64,000 bases of DNA, taken from JANXQZ01 sp038225555 (GTDB lineage: Bacteria > Acidobacteriota > Terriglobia > Bryobacterales > Bryobacteraceae). The stretch covers positions 36,889 through 100,888 of the forward strand of contig JBBRRB010000019.1 in NCBI GenBank assembly GCA_038225555.1, read 5' to 3'. How positions within the stretch are numbered: position 1 is the first letter of the stretch; every line of letters begins with the position of its first letter. Under the pieces are notes generated by a model. That model ran no database searches. It worked only from the letters and a program-made list of their open reading frames with translations, and was not told where the DNA came from. Both the position numbers and the translations under genes were made by a program. Of the stretch, positions 1 through 9,495 are shown one piece after another.

Positions 1-537
1 GTCGACATACTCGAACTTTCCGACGGTGTCGTCGCGAATGATGTTCTCCATCACAACGACGTCGCTGGGCTGAGTCACGCCGAAATAAGGCTCGGCGGTC
101 ACGATGATGGCGAAAGCCTGCAGCTCAGTAGTGATGTCGAGCTTGAAGTTCCCGCTGTCATCCACCAAGACTTCGCCGAGGTTGTTGGATCGCCCCTCGG
201 GAGTTACGGCCCACATAACATACGTTAGATACTCAGGACCGTACTTTGTTGCGGGCGCCAAGTGGTGCATCTGCGCCTTAACTTCGATGTAGCCCTTGCG
301 GCTGTTCACGTCTGCATGGCCGGTGGCATCGGCGGCCAGGGCTGTGCCTTTCAAATCGACCTTCGTCCACCCGCTGCGATTCCGATAGCTGACAGCCCGG
401 GTTGTTCGCGAAACGACGGTGACCCGGTAAATTGGCATCGGAGCATTCGGATCCGCTGGAGCGTTTCGGACGGTTGGATTTGGAACCTGCGCGCACAACA
501 TGCCAGCACCCGCTGCTAGCAACAAAGTTAGCTTCAT
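1..537 (-). CDS. OmpA-family outer membrane protein, N-terminal part (truncated by window edge)
   Basis: The frame opens at the ATG at 537 and is still open at base 1, so 179 codons are present and the C-terminus is missing. The first 17 residues (MKLTLLLAAGAGMLCAQ) look like a signal peptide. The motifs VSYRNRSGWTKVDLKG and GPEYLTYVMWAVTPEGR, followed by a stretch ending QPSDVVVMEN, are ones I associate with the N-terminal region of acidobacterial OmpA/MotB-type proteins, whose peptidoglycan-binding OmpA domain would lie beyond the edge. That domain cannot be seen here, so the family call rests on the N-terminal region only. The likely role is an envelope protein linking outer membrane and cell wall. 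Confidence 0.65.
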   Translation of the reverse strand, partial: MKLTLLLAAGAGMLCAQVPNPTVRNAPADPNAPMPIYRVTVVSRTTRAVSYRNRSGWTKVDLKGTALAADATGHADVNSRKGYIEVKAQMHHLAPATKYGPEYLTYVMWAVTPEGRSNNLGEVLVDDSGNFKLDITTELQAFAIIVTAEPYFGVTQPSDVVVMENIIRDDTVGKFEYVD

Positions 538-667
538 AGGTATCTACCTCTCTTTCCGTGACCTTGCAGCAGTTCGTTTGCCAAACTGGAAATTCTTTTC
601 GAATCAATCGCTTAGTCTTAACGGACTAGCCAAGGTCACGGGTAGAATTTACCAGATAGTTCCTCAA

Positions 668-2188
668 CTACGGTCTGTCCTGCACCGGCGCGCCCCACTC
701 GACTTCCTTCCGCAGTTTCGATTTCATGATCTTTCCACCCGGATTGCGGGGGAGCGGGTCCTCTCTAAACACGACATACTGGGGCACCTTGAAATCGGCT
801 ATGCGGCTGCGCGCGAAGGCGCAAATGTCGGTGGAGACCCTTATCGATCCAATATTGCCGGGCTTCAGAACGATCACGGCGCCCACCTTCTCGCCCATCA
901 TTGCGTCGGGGACGCCGATCACGGCCGATTCAAACACCGCAGGGTGGCCAGCGAGCGCATTCTCTACTTCCACGCTGTACACGTTTTCACCGCCTCGGTT
1001 CACCATATCGTTTTTCCGATCAACGATCTGGACAAATCCGTCAACATCCAGCCTTGCCAAATCGCCCGTATGCAGCCACCCATGAACGAAAGTCTGCGCG
1101 CTTGCCTCCGGCTTATTCCAATATCCCGGAACTACGTTGGGACCACGGACCAGCAGTTCGCCGACCCCGCTCTCCCGGTCTACTTCGAACAAATCGAGAT
1201 CTACCACCGGTGCGGCAAGCCCCACCGAATCAGGTCGGGTGACGGAGAAGTCATGCGGCAGGAAGGTTGTTACCGAGGATGTCTCAGTCAATCCATAGCT
1301 GTTCGACACGCGGGCGTTTGGGAAGGCGTTTAGGATGCGTGCAACCAGATCCGGCGGAGTTGGCGCGCCTCCGTACATCACCCACTTCACGGTCCGCATG
1401 TCAAATTCGTGAAAATTCGGCTGATTCAGCGCGTACCAGAAGATCGCCGGGACAGAAGGGAGCGACGTGATTCCCTCCAGCACGATCGCGCTCAAGAATG
1501 CCTGGATGTCGAATTTGGGCAGAATCACCGACGTTCCGCCGTGCGATGCGGCAACCAGCAACTGGCTGTTGCATCCCGTCACGTGAAACAGAGGGACAGA
1601 GATTAGCGTGCGATATTCGTCGCTTTTCAGAATTGGCGAGACGCGGCGTACTGTCTCGATATTCGATAGGAAATTCTCGTGGGTGGTCATCGCACCCTTG
1701 GGGAATCCGGTGGTTCCGCTGGTATAGAAGATTGCGGCTAAGTCCGATTTAGCAAGATGCTCCGCCGCGAATGGACTCCCTTGCGGCAGCGGTTCGCCCG
1801 GCAGGAACGAGAACCGGGCGCCCGAGTCCGACAGGACGTAATCGACCTCCGCATCGCTGAAACGCATATTCACGGGAACCACCACAGCCCCTGCCATCAA
1901 AGTCCCGAAGAAGGCAAAGCACCAGTCGAGGACATTCGCCAGCCGGATCGCCACCCGATCGCCGTTTTCAACCCCGCCGGCTCGCAAACCGCCCGCCACC
2001 CGCGAGGATTGGTCCCATAATTCCCGATAGCGGATGCGCTCGCCGCCCACGTCGACGACCGCTTCAGAATCAGGCGACCGGTCCACTGTCTTCCGAAGCA
2101 TCTCGACAAGGGAGCCAGGGAGATCTCGATACCGGGCGATCCCATCCTCGCCCCGCACGACTCCAGCTTGATCGAAAGGTTTCAGCAT
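668..2188 (-). CDS. AMP-dependent acyl-CoA synthetase/ligase
   Basis: Class I adenylate-forming enzyme of 506 residues that would activate a carboxylic acid (probably a fatty acid) with ATP and CoA. The motifs run in the family order: the ATP/AMP-binding loop FYTSGTTGFPKGAMTTHENF, the adenine motif YGLTETSS, the hinge region GWLHTGDLARLDVDGF followed by DRKNDMVNRGGENVYSVEVE, and the C-terminal catalytic lysine in NPGGKIMKSKLRK. The start at 2188 (MLKPFDQ) is preferred to an in-frame codon 29 residues upstream, because the upstream residues look non-coding and a TATCAT -10-like box lies 8 bases before the ATG. It is monocistronic and divergent from the next gene. The acyl substrate cannot be told from sequence. 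Confidence 0.88.
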   Translation of the reverse strand: MLKPFDQAGVVRGEDGIARYRDLPGSLVEMLRKTVDRSPDSEAVVDVGGERIRYRELWDQSSRVAGGLRAGGVENGDRVAIRLANVLDWCFAFFGTLMAGAVVVPVNMRFSDAEVDYVLSDSGARFSFLPGEPLPQGSPFAAEHLAKSDLAAIFYTSGTTGFPKGAMTTHENFLSNIETVRRVSPILKSDEYRTLISVPLFHVTGCNSQLLVAASHGGTSVILPKFDIQAFLSAIVLEGITSLPSVPAIFWYALNQPNFHEFDMRTVKWVMYGGAPTPPDLVARILNAFPNARVSNSYGLTETSSVTTFLPHDFSVTRPDSVGLAAPVVDLDLFEVDRESGVGELLVRGPNVVPGYWNKPEASAQTFVHGWLHTGDLARLDVDGFVQIVDRKNDMVNRGGENVYSVEVENALAGHPAVFESAVIGVPDAMMGEKVGAVIVLKPGNIGSIRVSTDICAFARSRIADFKVPQYVVFREDPLPRNPGGKIMKSKLRKEVEWGAPVQDRP

Positions 2189-2196
2189 AATTGGCA

Positions 2197-2202
2197 ATGA
2201 TA
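2197..2202 (-). promoter_or_regulatory. -10-like box of the acyl-CoA ligase gene
   Basis: Read on the minus strand, TATCAT (5 of 6 matches to TATAAT) ends 8 bases before the ATG at 2188, and no Shine-Dalgarno sequence lies between. Transcription would begin at or next to the start codon, giving an almost leaderless mRNA. No convincing -35 box was found, so this is tentative. Confidence 0.3.
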
Positions 2203-2303
2203 AGCCAGGCGTTTGCCGTCGCCCGGAATGCAATGTAGAATGCACTAAGTGACCTCGATGCCGGAACGTCGGCACCTGAGCGTAACAGATGAGGAGATAA
2301 GCT

Positions 2304-4346
2304 ATGAATAGATCGTTAACTTCTATCGTGTTCTTACTAACCCCTTTCTGGGGTGGCCTTAAGGCACAAACGTTCGATTCGAGCGCGAATGGAACGTTTA
2401 AGGGTTCGTACTACGTTCGGCAACTGCTGTTTTCCAATATCGACCCGACTACGGGGGCCGTCGGCCGGGCGCGAAGCCTGCTCGGAACTGCGACGCTGGA
2501 TGGCAACGGCAATTACTCACTGAACGGCACCATGCGCGATTCGGACCCCCAAGCATCACTGCTAGCCCAACCATTTATTTTTACCGGCACTTATAAAATT
2601 TCGTCGAACGGTCTCGCCAAAATACAGAATCCGCTCGAGCCAGGGCAGACCATCAACGGGGGAGTGGGCTTAGGGTCATTCGCAGGAAGCACGACGGAGT
2701 CGAATTTCCAGGATATGTTCGTGATGATTCCGGCGAGTACCGGACTCGTGTCGAATAGTTCCCTGCAAGGGTCTTATCGCGTAGGATTTCTGGATTTCCC
2801 CCAAAGATCCCTTTTGGCTGTCCGCGACGCCTACTTCACGATGACGACCTCCGGTAACGGGAGCCTGAATGGAATCGTGGTGAGTGGCAGCGCGGCCGAT
2901 CAGGGGAATACGAGCCTGATCCAGGCGGTAGGAGGTGCCAGCTATGCGTTGTTGCCTCGAGGATCGGGAACAATCACATTCCCCGCGGGCCAAAACGCTG
3001 TGGCTAATCGGTTCATTACAGGCACTAAAACACTTTTCTTGTCGGCGGACGGCAACATCCTGCTGGGGGGCTCGCCCAACGGGTTCGACATGCTTGTGGG
3101 TGTGCGGGCTCAGGAGGGCCTCAACACCGGGATCTCCGGCACCTATTATGCAGCGGGAATGGATCTCGACAATAGCAATCCCGACAGCCCGGTCACCGAT
3201 GCATTCTACGGATCCGTGATGGGCACCGGAAGCGGGATGAACCTGTGGCATGAAAGGTTGAATTCCTTCGACACACAAACTTATGACCACACTTTTGCGA
3301 GCACAGTCACGCTGGATTTGTCGGGTGCGGCGACGAAAGCTACGGACCACTACGATGCGGGGGCGGGCGGCAGGGCATTCGTGGTGGTGGGAAGGGGCCC
3401 GCTGTATACGCTTGCCCTGGCTTTGCATGCCGACCCATTCCAAGGTTCTGGCTTGTATATCGATCCGCTCGGCATCGTTAGCGTCTCCAGCCATTCGCCT
3501 GTTACAAGCTCGATAGCCCCGGGTGAAATTGTAGCCATCGCCGGTTCGGGATTCGCTACTGACGCCGTGAATGCCGACACGCTACCCCTGCCGACCTCGC
3601 TCGCAGGCACCAGCGTGACGGTGAACGGCAGGCTGGCGCCCATCGAGTCCGTGAGTCCAACGCAGATTACCGTGGTCGTTCCAGGGAACATGCCTGAAAA
3701 TTACGTCACGTTTCAGGTAAGCAGCCGAGGCCTTACATCCAACGCCGTGACGATGTATGCGAACAACACCGCTCCTGGCGTGTTCACTCTGAATGGCAGC
3801 GGTGCCGGACCGGGTGCTGTTCTGCACACAAACGGTACCCTGGTCAATGAAGCCAATCCGGCCAGGCCAGGGGAAGCCATCGAGATATTTTTAACAGGAC
3901 TTGGCGAGGTGGTACCCCCAGTTCCCGACGGTGCCGGGGGTCCTGCCTTTCCTTTGAGCAGAGTTTCGCGGCCGATCAGCGTGTATATTGCAGGGCAAGC
4001 GACCTTCGTGGGTTTTGCGGCCCTCGCTCCTGGATTCGTAGGGATCTATGAGCTGTATGTGCTGATTTCGCCTTCTCTATCTGGCGGAAATCAGTTATTG
4101 GCAATCGCTACTCCGGACGCGTTCACTCAGCAGGCGACGATATTCATTGCGGGTCCATCAGGGGGCGCAGTCCGTGCTGATGCCCGGGAACAGGGGCGAG
4201 GCTCGGTTCGTGCGGTAGATACAGCGGGCACCGCGGAAAGCAGCGTAGCGCAAAATTCGGTGGCCGGCTCGGGGGATGGTTCACGCAGGGATTCGGGCGC
4301 AAATAAGGGTCCGGTTTCGCAATCGGCTTTAAAGCGAACTCGTTAA
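2304..4346 (+). CDS. Secreted protein with Solibacter-type C-terminal domain and a low-complexity tail
   Basis: 680 residues with an N-terminal signal peptide ending near LKAQ. The N-terminal half (about residues 25-370) is an uncharacterised Gly/Ser/Asn-rich, probably beta-structured region. From about residue 390 to 615 comes the domain I recognise as the Solibacter uncharacterised C-terminal domain (TIGR03437-like): SSIAPGEIVAIAGSGF, SVTVNGRLAPI, QITVVVPG, then RPGEAIEIFLTGLGEV and LAPGFVGIYELYV. Beyond it is an unusual tail of about 60 residues rich in Ala, Gly, Ser, Asp and Arg that the other two family members in this window lack. A GAGGAG ribosome site precedes the ATG. Function unknown; export to the cell surface or medium is likely. 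Confidence 0.75.
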   Translation: MNRSLTSIVFLLTPFWGGLKAQTFDSSANGTFKGSYYVRQLLFSNIDPTTGAVGRARSLLGTATLDGNGNYSLNGTMRDSDPQASLLAQPFIFTGTYKISSNGLAKIQNPLEPGQTINGGVGLGSFAGSTTESNFQDMFVMIPASTGLVSNSSLQGSYRVGFLDFPQRSLLAVRDAYFTMTTSGNGSLNGIVVSGSAADQGNTSLIQAVGGASYALLPRGSGTITFPAGQNAVANRFITGTKTLFLSADGNILLGGSPNGFDMLVGVRAQEGLNTGISGTYYAAGMDLDNSNPDSPVTDAFYGSVMGTGSGMNLWHERLNSFDTQTYDHTFASTVTLDLSGAATKATDHYDAGAGGRAFVVVGRGPLYTLALALHADPFQGSGLYIDPLGIVSVSSHSPVTSSIAPGEIVAIAGSGFATDAVNADTLPLPTSLAGTSVTVNGRLAPIESVSPTQITVVVPGNMPENYVTFQVSSRGLTSNAVTMYANNTAPGVFTLNGSGAGPGAVLHTNGTLVNEANPARPGEAIEIFLTGLGEVVPPVPDGAGGPAFPLSRVSRPISVYIAGQATFVGFAALAPGFVGIYELYVLISPSLSGGNQLLAIATPDAFTQQATIFIAGPSGGAVRADAREQGRGSVRAVDTAGTAESSVAQNSVAGSGDGSRRDSGANKGPVSQSALKRTR

Positions 4347-4353
4347 CGCCGAA

Positions 4354-4896
4354 TTAGCGATAAGTCTTGTCATCGACACGCCTGAGATCGGTACCGCTGT
4401 CGAGGACGCCGATTGTGACAATGGCGAAAGTGAACACTTGGGTGCCTGGTTCCAGGTGGCCGCCGAAAGCGTGGTCCGGGTTTGCCAGCGTCATGTGGGC
4501 GTGTATCTTTCCATCGATCACGTAGCCATTCATCGCGATGAGGTCCGCCGGAGCATTCGGGTCTTTCTCGTACATGTTCTTAGACGGAAAGGTCCGATTG
4601 CTCACTTGATGCAGATGATAGCTGATCACCGAACCCGCGCCGGCAAGAATCACGGCATTCCGGATCTGCTGCTCCTTCACCATCTTTTCAATCCCGGCGA
4701 GCAGGTCCGTCTGATACTTGAACCGCAGCACCACTACGCGCTCGAAGTGTCCGGTGATGGCGTAAGCGTCCGGCACCTTGTCGCTGTTTGGCTTGGCGTC
4801 TTCAGCAAGACTGGGCGCGGCGTTCACGATCTCTTTGCGCGTTTGCTGACCAGCCAGAATGCTGGAGGCGATCAGAGTGAGCATCGTCGTTTTCAT
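4354..4896 (-). CDS. Exported PPC/DUF296-domain protein
   Basis: 180 residues. A short hydrophobic leader (MLTLIASSILAG) is followed by a single PPC (plant and prokaryote conserved, DUF296) domain: FERVVVLRFKYQTDLLAGIE, then VILAGAGSVISYHLHQV, and the family's histidine signature GKIHAHMTL with GGHLEPGTQVFTF after it. In structures of this family the histidines of the HAH signature can hold a metal ion. Most prokaryotic members are cytoplasmic and the leader here suggests export, which is unusual. The ATG at 4896 is preferred to a GTG two codons upstream. Only 23 bases separate it from the divergent SGNH hydrolase gene. The biochemical role is unknown. Confidence 0.72.
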   Translation of the reverse strand: MKTTMLTLIASSILAGQQTRKEIVNAAPSLAEDAKPNSDKVPDAYAITGHFERVVVLRFKYQTDLLAGIEKMVKEQQIRNAVILAGAGSVISYHLHQVSNRTFPSKNMYEKDPNAPADLIAMNGYVIDGKIHAHMTLANPDHAFGGHLEPGTQVFTFAIVTIGVLDSGTDLRRVDDKTYR

Positions 4897-4904
4897 TTTC
4901 ACGT

Positions 4905-4910
4905 TCTAAT
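4905..4910 (+). promoter_or_regulatory. -10-like box of the SGNH hydrolase gene
   Basis: TCTAAT (5 of 6 matches to TATAAT) lies 9 bases before the ATG at 4920 and there is no ribosome-binding site between them. It would give a leader of only a few bases. It sits in the 23-base gap between two divergent genes, so any -35 region would lie inside the neighbouring coding sequence. Confidence 0.25.
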
Positions 4911-4919
4911 GTTAATAGC

Positions 4920-6131
4920 ATGAAACTCTTGGTCCTATCCCTGCTGGCCTTTGCCTCCCTTGCCCTTGCGGCTGACAAATCACATTGGGTGGTCACGTGG
5001 GGCGCGAGCCCCGCCCCTCAGCTTGCGGCTGACCAGATGACGGCAGCCAAGTTGAGTTTCAAGGATCAGACCATTCGAGAGATTGTCCATACCAGCATGG
5101 GCGGGAACATGGTGCGTGTGCGCCTGTCGAACGCGTACGGCAAACAGGCAGTTGAGATTGGTGCAGCTCACATTGGAGTGCAGGGATCGGGCTCCAGCAT
5201 CCTCGCCAATTCCGATCGCGTCCTTATGTTCAGCGGGCGTCCAACGGTCTCGATTCCAGCCGACGCCATAGTTTTGAGCGATCCTGTGAAGCTCGATTTT
5301 TCGGCTGGAGCCAACCTTTCAATCAGCATGTTCATCTCGAGTGCTGCTGTGGGAGCGGGCGTTCACTATTCCGCCCAGCAGACGAACTACATCGGCCCTG
5401 GCGACTTAACTGGCGAGGACTCATTCAAGAATCCCTCAACCATCTCATCTTGGGTGTTCCTGGCTGGAGTGGACGTGCTGGCCCCGGCTTCGGCCGGAGC
5501 GGTGGTGGCATTTGGCGACTCCATCACGGACGGCGCAAGATCCACCGTGGATGCCAACCATCGCTGGCCTGACATCCTGGCTGGCCGTCTTCATGGGAAG
5601 GTAGCGGTGATGGACGCTGGGATCGGCGGTAACCGCATTCTGCATGATGCGTCCGGCAATGTCCGGTTCGGCGTGAATGCGCTTGCTAGGTTTGATCGCG
5701 ATGTGCTTGCTCAACCCGGAGTAAAGTATGTGATCGTTCTCGAGGGCATTAACGATCTGGGCCACGCGGGAACGTCGGCACCGGCATCGGAGACAGTCAG
5801 CGCTGAAGACATGATTGCGGGTCTGCGCCAGTTGATCGAACGAGCGCATGAGAGAGGGATCAAGGTGATTGGTGCAACTCTTACGCCGTTCGAAGGCACC
5901 TCTTTCCCCGGATATTTCACGCCCGAGAAAGAGGTGAAGCGTAAAGCCGTCAATGAATGGATTCGGACCGGCCGTGCCTTTGATGGAGTGATCGATTTCG
6001 AGCAGGCGGCGCGCGATCCGGCGAATCCGAATCGCATGCTTCCGGCGTATGACGGTGGCGACCATTTGCATCCGAGCGACGCCGGGTATAAAGCGATGGG
6101 CGAGTCGATTGACTTGAAGCTTTTCAAATAA
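4920..6131 (+). CDS. Secreted SGNH/GDSL-family hydrolase
   Basis: 403 residues starting with a signal peptide (MKLLVLSLLAFASLALAAD). The N-terminal 170 residues are a beta-rich region often found ahead of this hydrolase type. The SGNH hydrolase domain follows with all its blocks: nucleophile Ser in VVAFGDSITDG, the oxyanion Gly and Asn in GIGGNRILHD and LEGINDLG, and the catalytic Asp/His pair in GDHLHPSDAGYKAMG. The family includes esterases, lipases and carbohydrate deacetylases; the substrate is undetermined here, though secretion suggests attack on polysaccharide or ester material outside the cell. It ends 4 bases before the stop of the convergent DsbA-like gene. Confidence 0.85.
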   Translation: MKLLVLSLLAFASLALAADKSHWVVTWGASPAPQLAADQMTAAKLSFKDQTIREIVHTSMGGNMVRVRLSNAYGKQAVEIGAAHIGVQGSGSSILANSDRVLMFSGRPTVSIPADAIVLSDPVKLDFSAGANLSISMFISSAAVGAGVHYSAQQTNYIGPGDLTGEDSFKNPSTISSWVFLAGVDVLAPASAGAVVAFGDSITDGARSTVDANHRWPDILAGRLHGKVAVMDAGIGGNRILHDASGNVRFGVNALARFDRDVLAQPGVKYVIVLEGINDLGHAGTSAPASETVSAEDMIAGLRQLIERAHERGIKVIGATLTPFEGTSFPGYFTPEKEVKRKAVNEWIRTGRAFDGVIDFEQAARDPANPNRMLPAYDGGDHLHPSDAGYKAMGESIDLKLFK

Positions 6132-6134
6132 CGA

Positions 6135-7019
6135 TTAGGGATGGGAAACGGGCCGTTTGAGCTCGTCTTCGAGGATCGGCTTCAATGCAGCGAGTGAGAT
6201 GGTGGCGTTAAGGTGTTTGCCGTTGACGTAGATAGCCGGAGTGCCGTTGACGCCGGCAATTTCGCCGTCCTTGGTGTCCTTCTGCACCGTCGCTTTATTC
6301 TTGGGCGAGTCGAGGGCCGCCTTAAATTTATCGGTGTCCATACCGAGTTGTTGAGCCCACGCCACCAGATTCTCACGCGTTAGCTGCTGAAAATGCGCGA
6401 ACATCCGATCGTGCATCTCCCAAAATTTTCCCTGCTCTTGCGCTGCTAAAGATGCCAGCGCCGCCAAGCCGGCATGTGGATGCATGGAAAGGGGGAACTG
6501 CTTATAAACGAGCCGGACGTCGCGCGGGTAGGCGGCTAAGACGTGCCTCAGTTCCGCTGCCGCTTGGGCGCAGTAAGGACATTCGAAATCGGAAAATTCC
6601 ACCAATAGTATGCGGGCCGCGGCCGGTCCGGTGGAAGGCGCTCCCGAAATTGGGATCTCGACTGCGTCGTCCAGAACCTTCGAAGCGGGGCGCGGGCGTC
6701 CCAGGGCGGACGCAGCCACTAGTTTCTTTACTTCACCCGCGCTCTTGCCATCCTTGAAACCCTTGATGATCATGGCCGCCAAGCCTTTGCTGTAGGTGCA
6801 TGGCGGATCTTCCACCCGGCATTGCGCCACCTTCATTCCGCATCCACAGGTGCAGTCGGTTTCGCGCATCATCTTCAGCGCCCCGACCGTCTGTGCGGCA
6901 GTGAGGCCGGAAAGATCGATATCGGGCAGGGAGGTGGCCGTTTGCCAGGAGGGCGGCGGCTGCGCTGCCATGCTGCCAATCAGCAGGCCGAGGATCGCGA
7001 TCACGCGAAAGAAACTCAT
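6135..7019 (-). CDS. DsbA-like thioredoxin-fold oxidoreductase with an extra N-terminal cysteine cluster
   Basis: 294 residues with a signal peptide ending near SMAAQ. From about residue 136 there is a DsbA/thioredoxin domain with active site CPYC (147-150) in FSDFECPYCAQAA and the cis-proline loop GVNGTPAIYVNG, as in periplasmic disulfide oxidoreductases of the Thioredoxin_4 type. Residues 55-76 hold a separate cluster (CTCGCGMKVAQC, then a further Cys in DPPC) that recalls the CxCGC and AxCR pattern of CcmH-like or metal-binding segments. This suggests a second redox or metal site. It is divergent from the S9 peptidase with only 25 bases between starts. Disulfide exchange outside the cytoplasm is likely; the partner is unknown. 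Confidence 0.82.
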   Translation of the reverse strand: MSFFRVIAILGLLIGSMAAQPPPSWQTATSLPDIDLSGLTAAQTVGALKMMRETDCTCGCGMKVAQCRVEDPPCTYSKGLAAMIIKGFKDGKSAGEVKKLVAASALGRPRPASKVLDDAVEIPISGAPSTGPAAARILLVEFSDFECPYCAQAAAELRHVLAAYPRDVRLVYKQFPLSMHPHAGLAALASLAAQEQGKFWEMHDRMFAHFQQLTRENLVAWAQQLGMDTDKFKAALDSPKNKATVQKDTKDGEIAGVNGTPAIYVNGKHLNATISLAALKPILEDELKRPVSHP

Positions 7020-7044
7020 ATTTTCATTATCGATGAGTTAGGAT

Positions 7045-9495
7045 ATGAGCTTGCTGCGACGATTTTTTATCCCAATCGGCTTGACGCTCCTGGTCCTGCA
7101 AGCTCAACCGGCAAACAAATTTGCCCTCACCGTGGACAATATTATGCGGGGTCCGGGGCTCTTCGGGTACGAGCCCTCCGAAGTGCGCTGGAGCGGGGAC
7201 GGCGAGCGGATCTATTTCTTGTGGAAGCATGCAAGCGATCCACTCAACGCGGACTTCGACACGTTTACCGTGAACCGCGATGGCTCCGGCCTGCGCAAGT
7301 TGTCCGATCAGGAAGTGAAGAGCGCGCCGCCCGTTGCAGGGGATACGACGAAGGATAAGCGCCTGACTATCTATGCGCGGGATGGCGATATTTTTATCTA
7401 CGATAGCGTCGGCGGCAAGACGCAGCAGGTGACCAAAACTGGGGATGTGGAAGCGAATCCGCACTTCCTCCGCGATGGGAAGCGGATCTACTTCACCCGC
7501 ACGAATAATCTTTACGTGTTGGGCCTGGATACGGGTTCGCTTTTTCAGATGACTGATATTCGAGCGGCTGGAGCGGCTCCCGCGGTGGGTGCTCCAACGG
7601 GCGGCCTCGGCCAGGGACAAGGGCGAGGAGGACAGGGCAGAGCGACCGGGGCTGTGCCAGAGCAGCAGAAGGGCACCGATAGCCAGGAGTTTATCAAGAA
7701 GGAAGAGCGCGACTTGCTAGATACGATTCGCGAGCGCGCGACAAAACGCGAACAGGATGAGGCGAAGCGTAAGCGTGAAAATCCGCGCAAGCCATTCACG
7801 CTTCAGGCGCGGCAGTCCGTGCTGGCGCTGCAGCTATCACCAGATGAAAAGTATGTCGTCGCTACGGTCAGTGAGAGCGGGGAAAAGACCAAGAACACGG
7901 TGGTGCCGAGTTTCGTGACTGAGTCCGCTTACACGGAAGATATTCAATCGCGCAATAAAGTAGGAGACGTTCAAGCGCGGGTGCGCGTGGCGGTTTTGAG
8001 CGTTGATACCGGGGAAATGAAGTGGGTGGATCACGGCCAGAAACTTACGCCTCCCGCTGGTGCGGCCAAAACGGAATCGGGCAAGGAGATTGGTGGCCCT
8101 CCGGCACGTGTGCCTGCCGAGACTGAGCGTGAACTGCAGCTATCTCAGCCGGTGTGGTCAGAAGATGGAAGCAAAGCGGTAATGATGGCGCGAGCGGGCG
8201 ATAACAAGGACCGCTGGATTCTGGCACTGGAACCCGCTACCGGCAAAACTCGCGTGATCGTGGATGAGCATGATAGCGCCTGGGTGGACGGGCCAGGCGC
8301 GTTTACCCTGGGCTGGATGCAGGGCGACAACGCAATCTACTTCCAATCGGAGCGAACAGGTTTCGCGCATCTGTACACGGTTCCGTACGATGGCGGGGAA
8401 GCCAAGGAGCTGACTTCGGGCAAGTGGGAAGTGACGAGCGCTCGTTTGTCTAAAGACAAGTCGCGATTTTATTTGACGACGAGCGAGGCTGACCTGGGCG
8501 AGCACCAACTTTATGAGATGAGCGCGGAGGGCGGTCCCCGCACTCGAATCACGAAACTCGCGGGAGGTCACAGCGCGGTTCTGTCGCCGGATGAGCGCTG
8601 GATAGCGGACATTTACTCCTACACGAATCAGCCGCCCGAATTGTATGTCCAGGAGAATCGGCCCGAAGCAGCGGCTCGGAAACTGACAACTTCGCCCTCC
8701 ACCGATTTCGCTCGGTATCCGTGGCAGGATGCGCCAATCGTGACTTTCCCGGCTCGAGACGGAGCGCCTTTGCGCGCACGGCTCTACAAACCGGCTGGCT
8801 TCCGCAAGGGTGGGCCGGCAGTCGTGTTTGTGCATGGCGCGGGGTACTTGCAGAACGTGCATAAATGGTGGTCAAGCTACTCGCACGAGTATCTGTTTCA
8901 TCATCTGCTGATGGAGCGAGGGTTCTTGGTGATCGACGCGGATTACCGCGGGTCGGCCGGGTATGGGCGTGAATGGCGCACCGGCATCTACGAGCACATG
9001 GGTGGAAAGGATCTGGATGACGAAGTGGATGCGGCCAAGTGGATCGTGGCGCATTATGGGGTGAATCCAAAGAAGATTGGCCTGTACGGCGGCAGCTATG
9101 GCGGCTTCATCACGCTGATGGCGATGTTCACGCAGCCGGATGTTTTCGCTGCGGGCGCTGCCTTGCGACCCGTGACCGATTGGGCGCATTACAACCACTC
9201 GTACACGGCTAACATTCTGAACATGCCGCAAGGCGATCCAGATGCATACCGCAAGTCATCGCCGATCTATTTCGCAAAGGGACTCAAAGGATCGCTGCTG
9301 ATTTGCCACGGCATGGTGGATACCAACGTTCACTTTCAAGATACGGTTCGGCTGGTGCAAAAGCTGATCGAGTTACGGAAAGAGAATTGGGAACTGGCGG
9401 TCTTTCCGGTGGAGAATCACGGGTTCGTGGAGCCGAGCAGTTGGGCGGACGAGTACAAGCGGATATTGGGATTGTTTGAGAGAACACTGAAGTAG
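7045..9495 (+). CDS. Secreted S9 family prolyl oligopeptidase-like serine peptidase
   Basis: 816 residues: signal peptide, then a WD40/TolB-like beta-propeller of repeating blades (for example RDGKRIYFTRTNNLYVLGLD and SPDERWIADIYSYTNQPPEL), then a C-terminal alpha/beta-hydrolase. The catalytic triad is visible as Ser in GLYGGSYGGFITLMAM, Asp in GMVDTNVHFQDT and His in VENHGFVEP. This is the dipeptidyl-peptidase IV/acylaminoacyl peptidase branch (S9B/C). An unusual Gly/Gln/Arg-rich insert followed by a charged helix (KKEERDLLDTIRERATKREQ) interrupts the propeller around residues 180-250. The DinB gene starts immediately after its stop, so the two are probably co-transcribed. The likely role is digestion of extracellular or periplasmic peptides. 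Confidence 0.9.
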   Translation: MSLLRRFFIPIGLTLLVLQAQPANKFALTVDNIMRGPGLFGYEPSEVRWSGDGERIYFLWKHASDPLNADFDTFTVNRDGSGLRKLSDQEVKSAPPVAGDTTKDKRLTIYARDGDIFIYDSVGGKTQQVTKTGDVEANPHFLRDGKRIYFTRTNNLYVLGLDTGSLFQMTDIRAAGAAPAVGAPTGGLGQGQGRGGQGRATGAVPEQQKGTDSQEFIKKEERDLLDTIRERATKREQDEAKRKRENPRKPFTLQARQSVLALQLSPDEKYVVATVSESGEKTKNTVVPSFVTESAYTEDIQSRNKVGDVQARVRVAVLSVDTGEMKWVDHGQKLTPPAGAAKTESGKEIGGPPARVPAETERELQLSQPVWSEDGSKAVMMARAGDNKDRWILALEPATGKTRVIVDEHDSAWVDGPGAFTLGWMQGDNAIYFQSERTGFAHLYTVPYDGGEAKELTSGKWEVTSARLSKDKSRFYLTTSEADLGEHQLYEMSAEGGPRTRITKLAGGHSAVLSPDERWIADIYSYTNQPPELYVQENRPEAAARKLTTSPSTDFARYPWQDAPIVTFPARDGAPLRARLYKPAGFRKGGPAVVFVHGAGYLQNVHKWWSSYSHEYLFHHLLMERGFLVIDADYRGSAGYGREWRTGIYEHMGGKDLDDEVDAAKWIVAHYGVNPKKIGLYGGSYGGFITLMAMFTQPDVFAAGAALRPVTDWAHYNHSYTANILNMPQGDPDAYRKSSPIYFAKGLKGSLLICHGMVDTNVHFQDTVRLVQKLIELRKENWELAVFPVENHGFVEPSSWADEYKRILGLFERTLK

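Noticed and set aside
500..1333. Long plus-strand open frame across the acyl-CoA ligase
   Set aside because: It lies opposite the ligase gene, whose motifs are in the correct order, and its own translation has no family features.
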